Of a DNA stretch of 64,000 bases, positions 1 through 7,888 are shown piece after piece. The notes beneath the pieces were generated by a model. That model was not told the origin of the DNA. It worked only from the letters and a program-made list of their open reading frames with translations, and did no database searches. How positions within the stretch are numbered: the stretch's first letter is position 1; each line of letters begins with the position of its first letter. The DNA comes from an uncultured Collinsella sp. (lineage in GTDB: Bacteria; Actinomycetota; Coriobacteriia; Coriobacteriales; Coriobacteriaceae): assembly GCA_958436995.1 (NCBI GenBank), contig CAUBMI010000002.1:1-64000 (forward strand), given 5' to 3'. The position numbers were made by a program, and so were the translations under genes.

Positions 1-47
1 ACGCGGTCGGCGGGGCCATTGTGGCCCTTGACAGTGGATTGGGTCAT
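1..47 (-). CDS. Possible 5' end of a gene leaving the window
   Basis: An ATG at 47 on the minus strand opens a frame of 15 codons (begins MTQSTVKG) that runs off the left edge. It lies directly after the structured element at 56-154, on the same strand as pyrE. No convincing Shine-Dalgarno sequence precedes the ATG, so start and reality are uncertain. I do not recognise the product. Confidence 0.28.
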   Translation of the reverse strand, partial: MTQSTVKGHNGPADR

Positions 48-55
48 ATGAGCGA

Positions 56-154
56 AAACCCGCCAGAGCGAGCAAGGTGCCTTGAAACGAGGCGGCATTG
101 ACCTTCTGGTCATGCCGCCGAAGTTGAAAGGCAGATTGCCGCTCTGGCGGGTTT
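56..154. other. Cloverleaf-like structured element, 15-bp closing stem
   Basis: Bases 56-70 and 140-154 are perfectly complementary (15 bp). Inside lie a strong bulged hairpin at 91-119 (ggcggca pairing with tgccgcc, extended by tgacc/ggtca around a ttct loop) and two weaker hairpins near 73-84 and 131-139. Read on the minus strand it follows pyrE and is followed by TTTT, so it could be an elaborate terminator, a 3'UTR element, or the leader of the gene leaving the window. The structure is seen directly; its function is not known. Confidence 0.5.
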
Positions 155-167
155 GCAGCGTCGAGCA

Positions 168-195
168 GTTACGGCGTTTGGTAAAACGCCGTAAC
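168..195 (-). terminator. Perfect hairpin at the pyrE stop codon
   Basis: A 12-bp perfect inverted repeat (168-179 with 184-195, 4-nt loop) begins inside the pyrE stop codon. There is no clear T-run, so it may protect the 3' end or act with the larger element at 56-154. Confidence 0.45.
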
Positions 196-875
196 TAACG
201 AGCTCCGTACTGCTCGTAGTAGGCGTCGATGGCAGCCTTGAGCTCGTCGTCGATGACAACCTTGCCGTCGATCTCGTGGTTGTAGAGGGTCTCGACGACC
301 TCGGCCATGGAGACGATGCTCGCGACGGGGAAACCGTACTTGGCCTCGATCTCCTTCTGCGCGGTAGTCACGCCACCCTTGCCGACCTCCATGCGGTTGA
401 GGGACACGATCAGGCCCTTGATCTCGACATCGGCAGCAGCCTTAACCTTGGGATAGGTCTCGTCGATGGACTTGCCGCTGGTGGTGACGTCCTCGACCAT
501 GACCACACGGTCGCCGTCCTTGGGCTCATAACCCAGCAGGTTGCCCTTATCGGCACCGTGGTCCTTGGCCTCCTTGCGGTCGCAGCAGTACTTGACCTCC
601 TTGCCGTACAGCTCGTGGTAGGCAATTGCGGTAACAACAGCCAGCGGAATACCCTTGTAGGCCGGCCCAAACAGGACGTCAAAGTCGTCGCCAAAGTTAT
701 CGTGGATGGCCTGGGCGTAATACTCGCCCAGCTTCTTGAGCTGATAGCCCGTCACGTAAGCGCCGGCGTTCATAAAGAACGGGGACTGACGGCCGCTCTT
801 GAGCGTAAAGCTGCCGAACTTAAGAACGTCGGACTCAACCATAAACTTGATGAACTCTTGCTTGTAAGCCTCCAT
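195..875 (-). CDS. pyrE: Orotate phosphoribosyltransferase
   Basis: Joins orotate and PRPP to make orotidine 5'-phosphate in the cytoplasm, the fifth step of de novo pyrimidine synthesis. The 226-residue protein carries the PRPP-binding signature in VVMVEDVTTSGKS (about residues 125-137) and the FGPAYKGIPLA stretch typical of PyrE. The start at 875 is chosen over an upstream ATG at 959 because GAGGAG sits about 7 bases before it and family homology begins there. No other pyrimidine gene is visible; the rest of an operon, if any, would lie beyond the left edge. Length is normal. Confidence 0.95.
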   Translation of the reverse strand: MEAYKQEFIKFMVESDVLKFGSFTLKSGRQSPFFMNAGAYVTGYQLKKLGEYYAQAIHDNFGDDFDVLFGPAYKGIPLAVVTAIAYHELYGKEVKYCCDRKEAKDHGADKGNLLGYEPKDGDRVVMVEDVTTSGKSIDETYPKVKAAADVEIKGLIVSLNRMEVGKGGVTTAQKEIEAKYGFPVASIVSMAEVVETLYNHEIDGKVVIDDELKAAIDAYYEQYGAR

Positions 876-1004
876 GCGGGCTCCTCTCGTAATCGCGTAC
901 GTGCCTTCCAGTTTAGCGCAGGCAGGGCGCGTTGCGGGCGCGCTTTGAGGCCGCGGCATTCTGTAAAGGCTTTGTCAGGGGCGATGGTTTTCCGAACAAT
1001 GGGG

Positions 1005-1033
1005 TTGACACGGCAAACCCCCTCATCAAGAAT
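1005..1033 (+). promoter_or_regulatory. Candidate sigma-70-type promoter for the mgtA leader
   Basis: A consensus TTGACA (1005-1010) is followed after 17 bases by AAGAAT (4 of 6 to TATAAT). A start near 1040 would give a leader of about 270 bases before mgtA, containing the small ORF at 1100 and the palindrome at 1197. Motif match only. Confidence 0.35.
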
Positions 1034-1099
1034 ACGGGCGGATTCAAACGGGCACAAGATGCCCGAAGCGCGCTGCGCCCGGTCTTAAGGAGGTGTGCC

Positions 1100-1171
1100 A
1101 TGGAAGGCAGTCATAGTCGAAAAACCTGCATGTCGCCCTCGGCACGCCGCGAAGATTCCGCACACGCATAA
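1100..1171 (+). CDS. 23-residue small ORF upstream of mgtA (candidate leader peptide)
   Basis: An ATG preceded by AAGGAGG at ideal spacing opens 23 codons (MEGSHSRKTC..., ending DSAHA) and stops 140 bases before mgtA. The peptide is polar, with three Arg, one Lys and three Ser before the C-terminus, and has no signal or membrane segment. Position resembles enterobacterial mgtL, whose translation controls mgtA readthrough; the sequence is not similar to MgtL, so the analogy is positional. The strong ribosome binding site is the main reason to call it. It could also be the relic of a longer gene. Confidence 0.45.
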   Translation: MEGSHSRKTCMSPSARREDSAHA

Positions 1172-1196
1172 GCGCCACCAACCGATCGTCAAAACC

Positions 1197-1228
1197 CCCA
1201 CAAAGGTGCCTGTCCCCTTTGTGGTGGT
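1197..1228. repeat. CCACAAAGG/GTCCC palindrome, mgtA leader copy
   Basis: Arms CCACAAAGG and CCTTTGTGG flank a TGCCTGTCC-type centre. It sits between the small ORF and mgtA, not at an operon end, so here it could act as a leader hairpin. Confidence 0.75.
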
Positions 1229-1311
1229 TCGTGAGCATGGCGTGAGCGACATCTAGGTTTTTTAAAGCAAATACGACACGTACGCTAACTCCCTTCAACA
1301 AGGAGGACCCT

Positions 1312-4080
1312 ATGCTGATGCTCAAAACCGCTACGGTACTCGAAGCCATCTCCAAGCGCCGCCGCACGGCGCGCCCCGCCGCTCACGCCGGCATGCCCAA
1401 GAACACCATATTCGCCGCTACCCATAGCGCCGAGGACGCCCTCGTGCTGCTCGACGCCACGGCAAACGGCCTCACCGCCGAGCACGCCGCCGAGCGCCTG
1501 AACGCCGCCGGCCCCAACACCATCGAGGCGCCGACCAAGACGCTCGCCCGCCGCATCGCCGACGCGTTCATCGATCCCTTCGCCGGCATCCTCGCCGCGC
1601 TCGCGCTGGTCTCGCTCTACATCGATGTACTCGCCGTGCCCGAGCCGCAGCGCGACCCCTCCACGGTCATCGTCATCGGCATCATGCTGCTGGTATCGGG
1701 CGGCATGAAGTTTATCCAGGAAGCCCGTAGCGGCAATGCGGCCGAGGCCCTTAAGGACCTGGTCTCCAACACCTGCTGTGCCCTGCGCGACGGCGAGCGC
1801 GTCGAGATCCCCTTCGACGAGCTCGTCCCCGGCGATGTAATCCGCCTCTCTGCCGGCGACATGGTGCCGGCAGATGCCCGCATCATCACCGCGCGCGACC
1901 TGTTTGTGATCGAGTCCGCACTCACCGGCGAGAGCGAGGCCGTCGAGAAGACCGCTGCCACAACGATCGTCGAGGGCGCCGACAGCTCCGCGCTGCCGCT
2001 CTCTGCCTGCAAGAACATCGTCTTTACCGGCACCTCCGTGCAAAACGGCACCGCCATGGCGCTTGTCGTTGCCACCGGCTCGGACACCTACCTGGGCGGC
2101 ATCGCCAAGATGCTCAACGGGCGCGGCGAGAAGAGCGCGTTTGACCGCGGCGTCTCGAGCGTCTCCGTGCTGCTCGTACGCCTCATGCTCGTTATGGCGC
2201 CGGCCGTCTTTGCCATCAACGCCGCCACCAAAGGCAATGTCATCGACGCGCTGTTGTTCGCCACGAGCGTGGCTGTGGGCATCACGCCGCAGATGCTCCC
2301 CGTCATCGTGACCACGAGCCTGTCGCAGGGCGCCAAGGACCTCGCCCGTCGCCAGGTTATCGTCAAGGAGCTGCCGGCGATCCAAAACCTCGGCGCGATG
2401 GACGTCCTGTGCTGCGACAAGACCGGCACCCTCACCGAAGACCGCATCGTGCTCGAGCGCTACCTCAACACCGACGGCAACGAGGACGTGCGCGTACTGC
2501 GCCATGCGTTTTTGAACAGCTTCTTCCAGACCGGCCTCAAGAACCTTATCGACCTGGCCGTCATCGACCGCGCCGACGTGACGCCCTCGGCCACAGCACC
2601 CGGCTCCATGCTGGGCCAGAGCCTGCGCGACCGCTATACCAAGATCGACGAGGTGCCCTTCGATTTCTCGCGCCGTCGCCTGAGCGTCGTTGTCGCCGAC
2701 GCCCAGGGCAAAACCCAGATGGTTACCAAGGGAGCTGCCGAGGAAATGCTCGAGATCTGCTCCTTTATCGAGGTCGATGGCGCCGCCCAGCCGCTCACCG
2801 AAGACAAGCTCGCCCAGATTCGCAAGCAGGTCGCCGGGCTCAACGCCGAGGGCCTGCGCGTGATTGCCGTGGCGCAGAAGACCAATCCGCGCTGCGTGGG
2901 CGAGTTTGGCATCGCTGACGAGTGCGACATGGTGCTGATGGGCTTTTTGGCCTTCCTCGATCCGCCCAAAGCAAGTGCCGCGGGCGCCGTCGCTACCCTC
3001 GAAGCCAAGGGCGTGGCGGTCAAGGTTCTGACCGGCGACAACGACCGTGTCGCCGCCACCGTTTGCGAGCAGATCGGCATCGACGCGAGCAACGTCTTGC
3101 TCGGCTCCGAGATCGATGCGATCGACGACGCCGAGCTTGCCGAACGCGCCGAGAACACCCACCTCTTCGCCAAGCTCTCGCCGCTGCAGAAGGCGCGTCT
3201 GGTGCGCGTCATGCGTGAGCTGCTCGACCACACCGTGGGCTTTATGGGCGACGGCATCAACGACGCCGCCGCCATGCGTGCGAGCGACTGCGGCATCTCG
3301 GTCGATTCGGCCGTCGACATCGCCAAGGAATCCGCCGATATCATCTTGCTCCAGAAAGACCTGGGCGTGCTCGAGCGCGGCATCATCGAAGGCCGCCGCA
3401 CCTACGGCAACCTGCTCAAGTACCTCAAGACCACGGTGAGCTCCAACTTTGGCAACGTGCTATCCGTGACCGTCGCGAGCCTGTTCTTGCCATTCTTGCC
3501 CATGAGCGCTCTGCAGTTGGTGCTGCTGTCGCTGGTCTACGAGATCGTGTGCATCGCGCTGCCGTGGGACACCGTCGACGACGCCTGGACTGCCCGTCCG
3601 CGTGCTTGGGACGCCGCGTCCATCAAGGGCTTTATGCTCGAGCTGGGCCCCGTGAGCTCACTGTTTGATATCGCGACTTTCGCCGCGCTCTTCTTTGTGG
3701 TGTGCCCCGCCGCCGTGGGCGCAAGCTGGGCAGAGCTTGCCGCTATAGGCGACGTCGCAGGCATGGCGGCCTTTACGGCGCTCTTCCAGAGCGGTTGGTT
3801 TGTCGAGTCCATGTGGTCGCAGACGCTCGTGGTCCACATGCTGCGCTCCCCGCGCCTGCCACGCCCGCGCGACCACGCCGCGCCCGCGCTGTGCCTCCTC
3901 ACCGTGCTGGGCCTGGTGCTCGTCACCTGGCTGCCGGCAAGCCCCATCGCCGATGCGCTGGGTCTCATGCCGCTGCCGCCAATCTTCTTCGCGCTGCTCA
4001 TCGGCATTGTCGCCGCCTACATCGCGCTCACCCAACTGGCCAAGCGCCGCTACATCGCCCGCCACGGCGAGCTGCTGTAA
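1312..4080 (+). CDS. mgtA: Magnesium-translocating P-type ATPase (type IIIB)
   Basis: Imports Mg2+ across the cytoplasmic membrane at the cost of ATP. The 922-residue protein has the P-type order: N-terminal helices, actuator motif LTGES (near residue 204), phosphorylation motif DKTGT with Asp369, nucleotide domain, hinge GDGINDAAAMRASD, then C-terminal helices containing NFGNVLSV and FLPFLPM, which are characteristic of MgtA/MgtB. AAGGAGGA lies 4 bases before the ATG. It is slightly longer than E. coli MgtA because of a basic N-terminus. The 270-base leader with a small ORF and a hairpin suggests leader control, but I see no M-box consensus. Confidence 0.95.
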   Translation: MLMLKTATVLEAISKRRRTARPAAHAGMPKNTIFAATHSAEDALVLLDATANGLTAEHAAERLNAAGPNTIEAPTKTLARRIADAFIDPFAGILAALALVSLYIDVLAVPEPQRDPSTVIVIGIMLLVSGGMKFIQEARSGNAAEALKDLVSNTCCALRDGERVEIPFDELVPGDVIRLSAGDMVPADARIITARDLFVIESALTGESEAVEKTAATTIVEGADSSALPLSACKNIVFTGTSVQNGTAMALVVATGSDTYLGGIAKMLNGRGEKSAFDRGVSSVSVLLVRLMLVMAPAVFAINAATKGNVIDALLFATSVAVGITPQMLPVIVTTSLSQGAKDLARRQVIVKELPAIQNLGAMDVLCCDKTGTLTEDRIVLERYLNTDGNEDVRVLRHAFLNSFFQTGLKNLIDLAVIDRADVTPSATAPGSMLGQSLRDRYTKIDEVPFDFSRRRLSVVVADAQGKTQMVTKGAAEEMLEICSFIEVDGAAQPLTEDKLAQIRKQVAGLNAEGLRVIAVAQKTNPRCVGEFGIADECDMVLMGFLAFLDPPKASAAGAVATLEAKGVAVKVLTGDNDRVAATVCEQIGIDASNVLLGSEIDAIDDAELAERAENTHLFAKLSPLQKARLVRVMRELLDHTVGFMGDGINDAAAMRASDCGISVDSAVDIAKESADIILLQKDLGVLERGIIEGRRTYGNLLKYLKTTVSSNFGNVLSVTVASLFLPFLPMSALQLVLLSLVYEIVCIALPWDTVDDAWTARPRAWDAASIKGFMLELGPVSSLFDIATFAALFFVVCPAAVGASWAELAAIGDVAGMAAFTALFQSGWFVESMWSQTLVVHMLRSPRLPRPRDHAAPALCLLTVLGLVLVTWLPASPIADALGLMPLPPIFFALLIGIVAAYIALTQLAKRRYIARHGELL

Positions 4081-4132
4081 CGCACGAGTTGTGACGCTCG
4101 ACCCATCAGGCGGTCAAAAAGTCCCGCCTCAC

Positions 4133-4151
4133 TGTCCCCTTTGTGGTGGTT
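4133..4151. repeat. Half copy of the CCACAAAGG palindrome
   Basis: Only the right half (TGTCCCC followed by the TTTGTGGTGG arm) is present; the left part has diverged. It lies between the convergent ends of mgtA and the lipoprotein gene, where full copies often sit. Confidence 0.55.
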
Positions 4152-4159
4152 TTGGTGCG

Positions 4160-4846
4160 CTACGAGGCATTGGTCAGTCGGCTCCAGAGTTCGTCAATAT
4201 CGATTTGGTCGCCGCCGCTCAGATAACCGGTGTGAATAAAAGACTCACTATAGATATAGATGTCATGCGCGCTGTCGCCATCATCTTCGGTGTCGTAGGC
4301 CGAAATCACGTAACGGCTGCCGTCGAGCGCCTTGACCAGCCAATACACGGAATCGTCGATTGTGCACTTCTCCTGCACTATCGCCGCATCGCCGATTGCG
4401 CCGGTGAGCGCACGATTGCCCGTCGTATAGCCGCCCACCGAGAGCAAAATCGCCACGCTATCGTCTCCGCCGCCCGGCTCAAGTTCCTCGTACTCGGACT
4501 CCGAAAGCGGTATCGCGCTGTTCGCAAGTTCGTCCACGTCATCCGAAATCTTAGAAAAGGTAAAAGCGAAAAGTCCCGCGTCATCGGCGGCACCGTAGCC
4601 CACGCTCTCGCCTTGCCACTCATAGTTTTGATGCTTGAGCAGGCGCACCAGGTCGGCGCCGTCCAAGTTGATCGCAGCATAGACCGTCACGTTGGCGTTG
4701 TCGTCTACACAGGCGGCGTCCGCCGTGGTCGCCTTCTTGGCACCGCCCGCGCCGCCCAATCCGCCCGAGCAGCCAGCCAGCGCACAAGCCAGCGCACCCG
4801 CGCCTGCCACAAAGGCCGCACGGTTCATCGTCACTTCATTCATCAT
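4160..4846 (-). CDS. Lipoprotein of unknown function, paralogue of the next gene
   Basis: A 228-residue protein with a positively charged start, a hydrophobic stretch and the lipobox ALAG-C (Cys near residue 26), so it should be lipid-anchored on the outer face of the membrane. The mature part is acidic and has no domain I can name. It resembles the neighbour at 4882: both have an Ala-rich strand followed by a Y-(E/T)-W-Q motif in the first third, and both end with TG-x-GG followed by IDE(L/F)W. GAGGAAC precedes the ATG. Tandem paralogy indicates a local duplication. Function unknown. Confidence 0.8.
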   Translation of the reverse strand: MMNEVTMNRAAFVAGAGALACALAGCSGGLGGAGGAKKATTADAACVDDNANVTVYAAINLDGADLVRLLKHQNYEWQGESVGYGAADDAGLFAFTFSKISDDVDELANSAIPLSESEYEELEPGGGDDSVAILLSVGGYTTGNRALTGAIGDAAIVQEKCTIDDSVYWLVKALDGSRYVISAYDTEDDGDSAHDIYIYSESFIHTGYLSGGDQIDIDELWSRLTNAS

Positions 4847-4881
4847 GTTCGTTCCTCGCTATGGTATTGGCCACGTCGCAC

Positions 4882-5640
4882 CTAGCCGAGCGCGCGTCCA
4901 GTCCTTTCCTGCCAAAATTCGTCTATCGTCGGAGCACCGCCGCCCTGGGTAAACCTACCAGTCTTGATAGCCTCCTCGGTAATGAGATCCAAGCGGTAGT
5001 CACCGTTTTCCATCGGGCTCGCCATGGCAACGTGCCGCGCCATGTTGGAACCGTATACGCACGCGATCCATGAGCCCGAAGTAATCTGCGCCCGGTCCTC
5101 GACCGGCACAGAAAAGCCCGCGATAACATCCTCGCAGCTCGAATAGCCCGAAAGTTGTAGCGTGAACATCACGGTGCTTCCGGTGCCGCCCTTGTCGAGC
5201 TTTCCGATTTCTTCCTCGCCGAGCCATTCGGTCGCGCCGTCCTTGCTGATATTGCAGACGCTGAGCACGTGTCCCGCCTCGTCCTCGTACATCTCGAGCG
5301 CGTCTTGCCAGGTATAGCCCTGCTGCGAGGCAAACTCCTGCAACTGCCAGCCCTTAAGCTCGAGGAGCGCCGCGATGCTGATGTTGCGGTGCGCGTCCCA
5401 GCAATCTTCCGACCACGTATCGAACGCATCCGCCGAGCCGCTGTCCGCGCCCGAGCCGCTGTCCGCGTCGCCGGAATCGCCCGACGTCGCACCCGCGTCC
5501 ATCTTGTCCTTTACCGGGCGGTCGTCGTTAAAACCCGTCGCATCCTGCGTCCGCTGTCCGCCGCACCCCACAAGCGTCAGCAGCGCCGTTCCCGCCGCCG
5601 CGACAAATGCCGTGCGCGAAAGTACCGTCTCCCTCATCAT
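4882..5640 (-). CDS. Lipoprotein of unknown function, paralogue of the previous gene
   Basis: A 252-residue protein with signal peptide and lipobox TLVG-C (Cys near 26), then a low-complexity Asp/Gly/Ser linker and a globular domain. The start at 5640 is favoured by GGGAAAGGA just upstream; the frame is open further (to 5760) but that part overlaps the next gene's end and lacks a signal peptide at its start. The C-terminal region matches the 4160 lipoprotein (GGGAPTIDEFW against GGDQIDIDELW), so the two form a paralogous pair. No enzymatic motif is visible. Confidence 0.8.
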   Translation of the reverse strand: MMRETVLSRTAFVAAAGTALLTLVGCGGQRTQDATGFNDDRPVKDKMDAGATSGDSGDADSGSGADSGSADAFDTWSEDCWDAHRNISIAALLELKGWQLQEFASQQGYTWQDALEMYEDEAGHVLSVCNISKDGATEWLGEEEIGKLDKGGTGSTVMFTLQLSGYSSCEDVIAGFSVPVEDRAQITSGSWIACVYGSNMARHVAMASPMENGDYRLDLITEEAIKTGRFTQGGGAPTIDEFWQERTGRALG

Positions 5641-5713
5641 TGTTCCTTTCCCGTTCTTTAGCACAATGCCGAGAAACACACCCGGCATCGATTCACACAT
5701 AAGCCACCCCACG

Positions 5714-7273
5714 CTATTGACGAGGCAGTTCCGTCCAGCCAAAACCAGGTTCAAAACCATCGCGTGTACCGATCACATCGCCCGAACCGTTGACCCAGGC
5801 CTGGTCGGCCATCACCGAGACCTCGACATCGGTGCCGTCGGGTCTGGTGTAATGGTTGACCCCGCGAATGGCATCGGAATACGAAGCGGTGCCCGTCCCC
5901 ACGCCCGCGCTGGAAAAATTGGCGGCGCTGGCAGCCATATTCGCGGCGTGCTGACGGTCGCTGCGATCGAACCACGCCTGCTGGTAGCTGTCGAATGCCG
6001 CCTGTTGCGAGGCATGCATCTGTTGCCAGGCTGCAAACTGCTGTTGCTGCTGGGCAATGTTCATCTGCGTGCGTTGGCGCTGCTCAAGCACCATCTGTTG
6101 CTTTTGAGCTGACGCTTCGCGTGCAATCGCTGGATTGAGCCGCAGAGTCGACGCCATTGATGCAAGCGCCGTGGAGGCCGCCTCGTCCAGGCGACCTTCT
6201 GGCGCAGCCAAACAGAAGCTGTCCCTGATACGCCACTGCAGCAGGTCGGCCGCACCCAGCTCGAACGACGCTCCGTCCGGGCAACCGCCTCGACCCGTGG
6301 GCTGTTCTTGCGCGACGCCCTGTCCCGCCGCTGCCGCCGCCTTGCGCTCGCGCAGGCGCTTGCCCAAAACACCGCCGATCAGCCCACTCGAAAGGCTCGC
6401 GCCCAGCAGCGCCTCGGCCCCAGCGGCAACACCTTTGCCCATAGAACCCGCGACGCCTCCGATTGAAAACATATAGCCCTCGACTTTGGCCGCCACCGCG
6501 AGCTCGGTGGGCACCGGAGCGCCCGTGAGCCGATATCGACGCATGCGGCACTCATAGACCACATCACTCGGTTCCATCGAAAAGCCCTGGATTGCAAAGT
6601 CGTTTGCCGCCTCGCGCTTTACGCGGGCACGCTCGCGCTCGATATCGACCGCCGCGCTCGATGGGTACGGTTGCTCGGCAACAACCTCTGCCCGCGCGCC
6701 CAGCCGTGCTGCACAGGCCTGAGCCAGCTCGTCGCAAGCTGCCTCCACGTGCACAAACACCTTGCGTTCGGTTTGCGTGGGGATACGCTTGGCAACGGCG
6801 CCCGCATCCACGTAGCAGAGCTCGGAGCGGTACATAATCCGCTCACCCATCGGACCCGCCGCCGTCACGCCAACCGAAATCGGGCAGTCGAAACTGCCGC
6901 TGCGCTCAAGATGCGCTTCTTCGATATGCCAGCCCCGCGGCAGCACCACCTGCGCGAGTGCCTGGCCGCCAGAGGTATCGCATGCGGCATGAAGCTCAAG
7001 GTCACCGATGTGAGGCGCATCCGTCGTGGCTGCGTCACGAGACGACGCGACGCCGGCAGTCTCCACCGGCGCATCGGCCGGCGCGTCCACACTCGGGTCG
7101 CCGCCTTCGTCCGCATCGTCATCGGCAGTCGCCCCATCTGTAGCCCCCACGGCGCCCGAGTAGCCCACAACGCCCTCAAGTCGGACGCCGCACCCCGGGC
7201 AAAATCGCACCGGCACGCCGGCGACCCGAGGCAGCTGCGCCCCGCACGCCGGGCAGAATCTCAAGTCACTCAT
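5714..7273 (-). CDS. Double zinc-ribbon protein with Gly-rich and Gln-rich segments
   Basis: About 519 residues starting MSDLRFCPACG. Two CxxCG knuckles (residues 6-30) form a zinc ribbon. An acidic Asp/Ala linker, a soluble mixed domain, an Ala/Gly-rich stretch (GGVAGSMGKGVAAGAEALLG) that could insert in or associate with membranes, and a Gln-rich probable coiled coil (QQQQQFAAWQQMH) follow. The C-terminus holds a short beta-rich motif ending FGWTELPR. AGGGA about 9 bases upstream supports the start at 7273; 7282 is an alternative. It lies about 20 bases after the membrane-protein gene at 7294 and is probably cotranscribed. Function unknown; a stress or envelope role is a guess. Confidence 0.75.
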   Translation of the reverse strand: MSDLRFCPACGAQLPRVAGVPVRFCPGCGVRLEGVVGYSGAVGATDGATADDDADEGGDPSVDAPADAPVETAGVASSRDAATTDAPHIGDLELHAACDTSGGQALAQVVLPRGWHIEEAHLERSGSFDCPISVGVTAAGPMGERIMYRSELCYVDAGAVAKRIPTQTERKVFVHVEAACDELAQACAARLGARAEVVAEQPYPSSAAVDIERERARVKREAANDFAIQGFSMEPSDVVYECRMRRYRLTGAPVPTELAVAAKVEGYMFSIGGVAGSMGKGVAAGAEALLGASLSSGLIGGVLGKRLRERKAAAAAGQGVAQEQPTGRGGCPDGASFELGAADLLQWRIRDSFCLAAPEGRLDEAASTALASMASTLRLNPAIAREASAQKQQMVLEQRQRTQMNIAQQQQQFAAWQQMHASQQAAFDSYQQAWFDRSDRQHAANMAASAANFSSAGVGTGTASYSDAIRGVNHYTRPDGTDVEVSVMADQAWVNGSGDVIGTRDGFEPGFGWTELPRQ

Positions 7274-7293
7274 CCCGTACATCCCTAATTTCG

Positions 7294-7743
7294 TTAGCTG
7301 TTTTTGATTGCGGCAAGCTGCCGCCATAACTCATCGGCACCGTTAAGTCGATACGCCGTCTTATCGAGCACGATGTTTTTGCCCTCAAGTTCTACCGATT
7401 GCTCCGAGCCATCCGTATAGACAAAGACGAGCGTTCGGCCGGCATCGCTCGTCCGCTCATCCACCGCATCCCCCACGGTGCAGCCATCGAGCGCGGCAAA
7501 AGTCGATGCGACCAGTTCGGCATCGTCGGTCTCATAGGCCGTCCGCGCCTCCCCGTCCTCGATAAGCTTGACCGCCACCGGAACGGCAGCGCAATCGTTG
7601 AGCGACACTTGCGCGGCAGTCTTTCCCTGAGCGCCATGGTCGCCGGCAACGTAAACTCGCATGAGTGTCACCGCCGCGGCAAAGACCACCACGGCGATAA
7701 GCGCGCCCGCAATTTTATTAGACGCGCAACCCCGAGACGCCAT
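7294..7743 (-). CDS. Small membrane-anchored protein of unknown function
   Basis: 149 residues: a short basic N-terminus, one hydrophobic helix (about residues 11-30), then a soluble extracytoplasmic domain with two Cys (near 51 and 88) that might form a disulphide. A run of Gs (GGAGGGGG) lies about 6 bases before the ATG. It is the first gene of a probable two-gene unit with the zinc-ribbon protein. The C-terminal motif LNGADELWRQL resembles the ends of the lipoproteins at 4160 and 4882 (IDELWSRL), hinting that all four genes belong together. No known family recognised. Confidence 0.7.
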   Translation of the reverse strand: MASRGCASNKIAGALIAVVVFAAAVTLMRVYVAGDHGAQGKTAAQVSLNDCAAVPVAVKLIEDGEARTAYETDDAELVASTFAALDGCTVGDAVDERTSDAGRTLVFVYTDGSEQSVELEGKNIVLDKTAYRLNGADELWRQLAAIKNS

Positions 7744-7849
7744 AGGTGCACCCCCTCCGTTCTGCTCTGCTCAGCATCACATTCATATGCCTTTGAGCAC
7801 CAAAACGGCAGGTGACAAATGTCTCATATTCATATTTTTGCAGGTAAAA

Positions 7850-7886
7850 AACCACCACAAAGGTGCCTGTCCCCTTTGTGGTGGTT
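7850..7886. repeat. CCACAAAGG/GTCCC palindrome
   Basis: AACCACCACAAAGG and CCTTTGTGGTGGTT arms around TGCCTGTCC. It ends 3 bases from the stop codon of the LuxR gene, so it may serve as its terminator. Confidence 0.75.
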
Positions 7887-7888
7887 AG

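Noticed and set aside
1172..1311. M-box Mg2+ riboswitch before mgtA
   Set aside because: The conserved M-box core sequences are not recognisable; only a palindrome and a short ORF are seen.
1285..3231. Long open frame of 648 codons on the minus strand
   Set aside because: It lies opposite mgtA, which has every P-type ATPase motif. High-GC codon use produces long shadow frames. The same holds for other long opposite-strand frames, e.g. 43151-44722 and 34228-36893.
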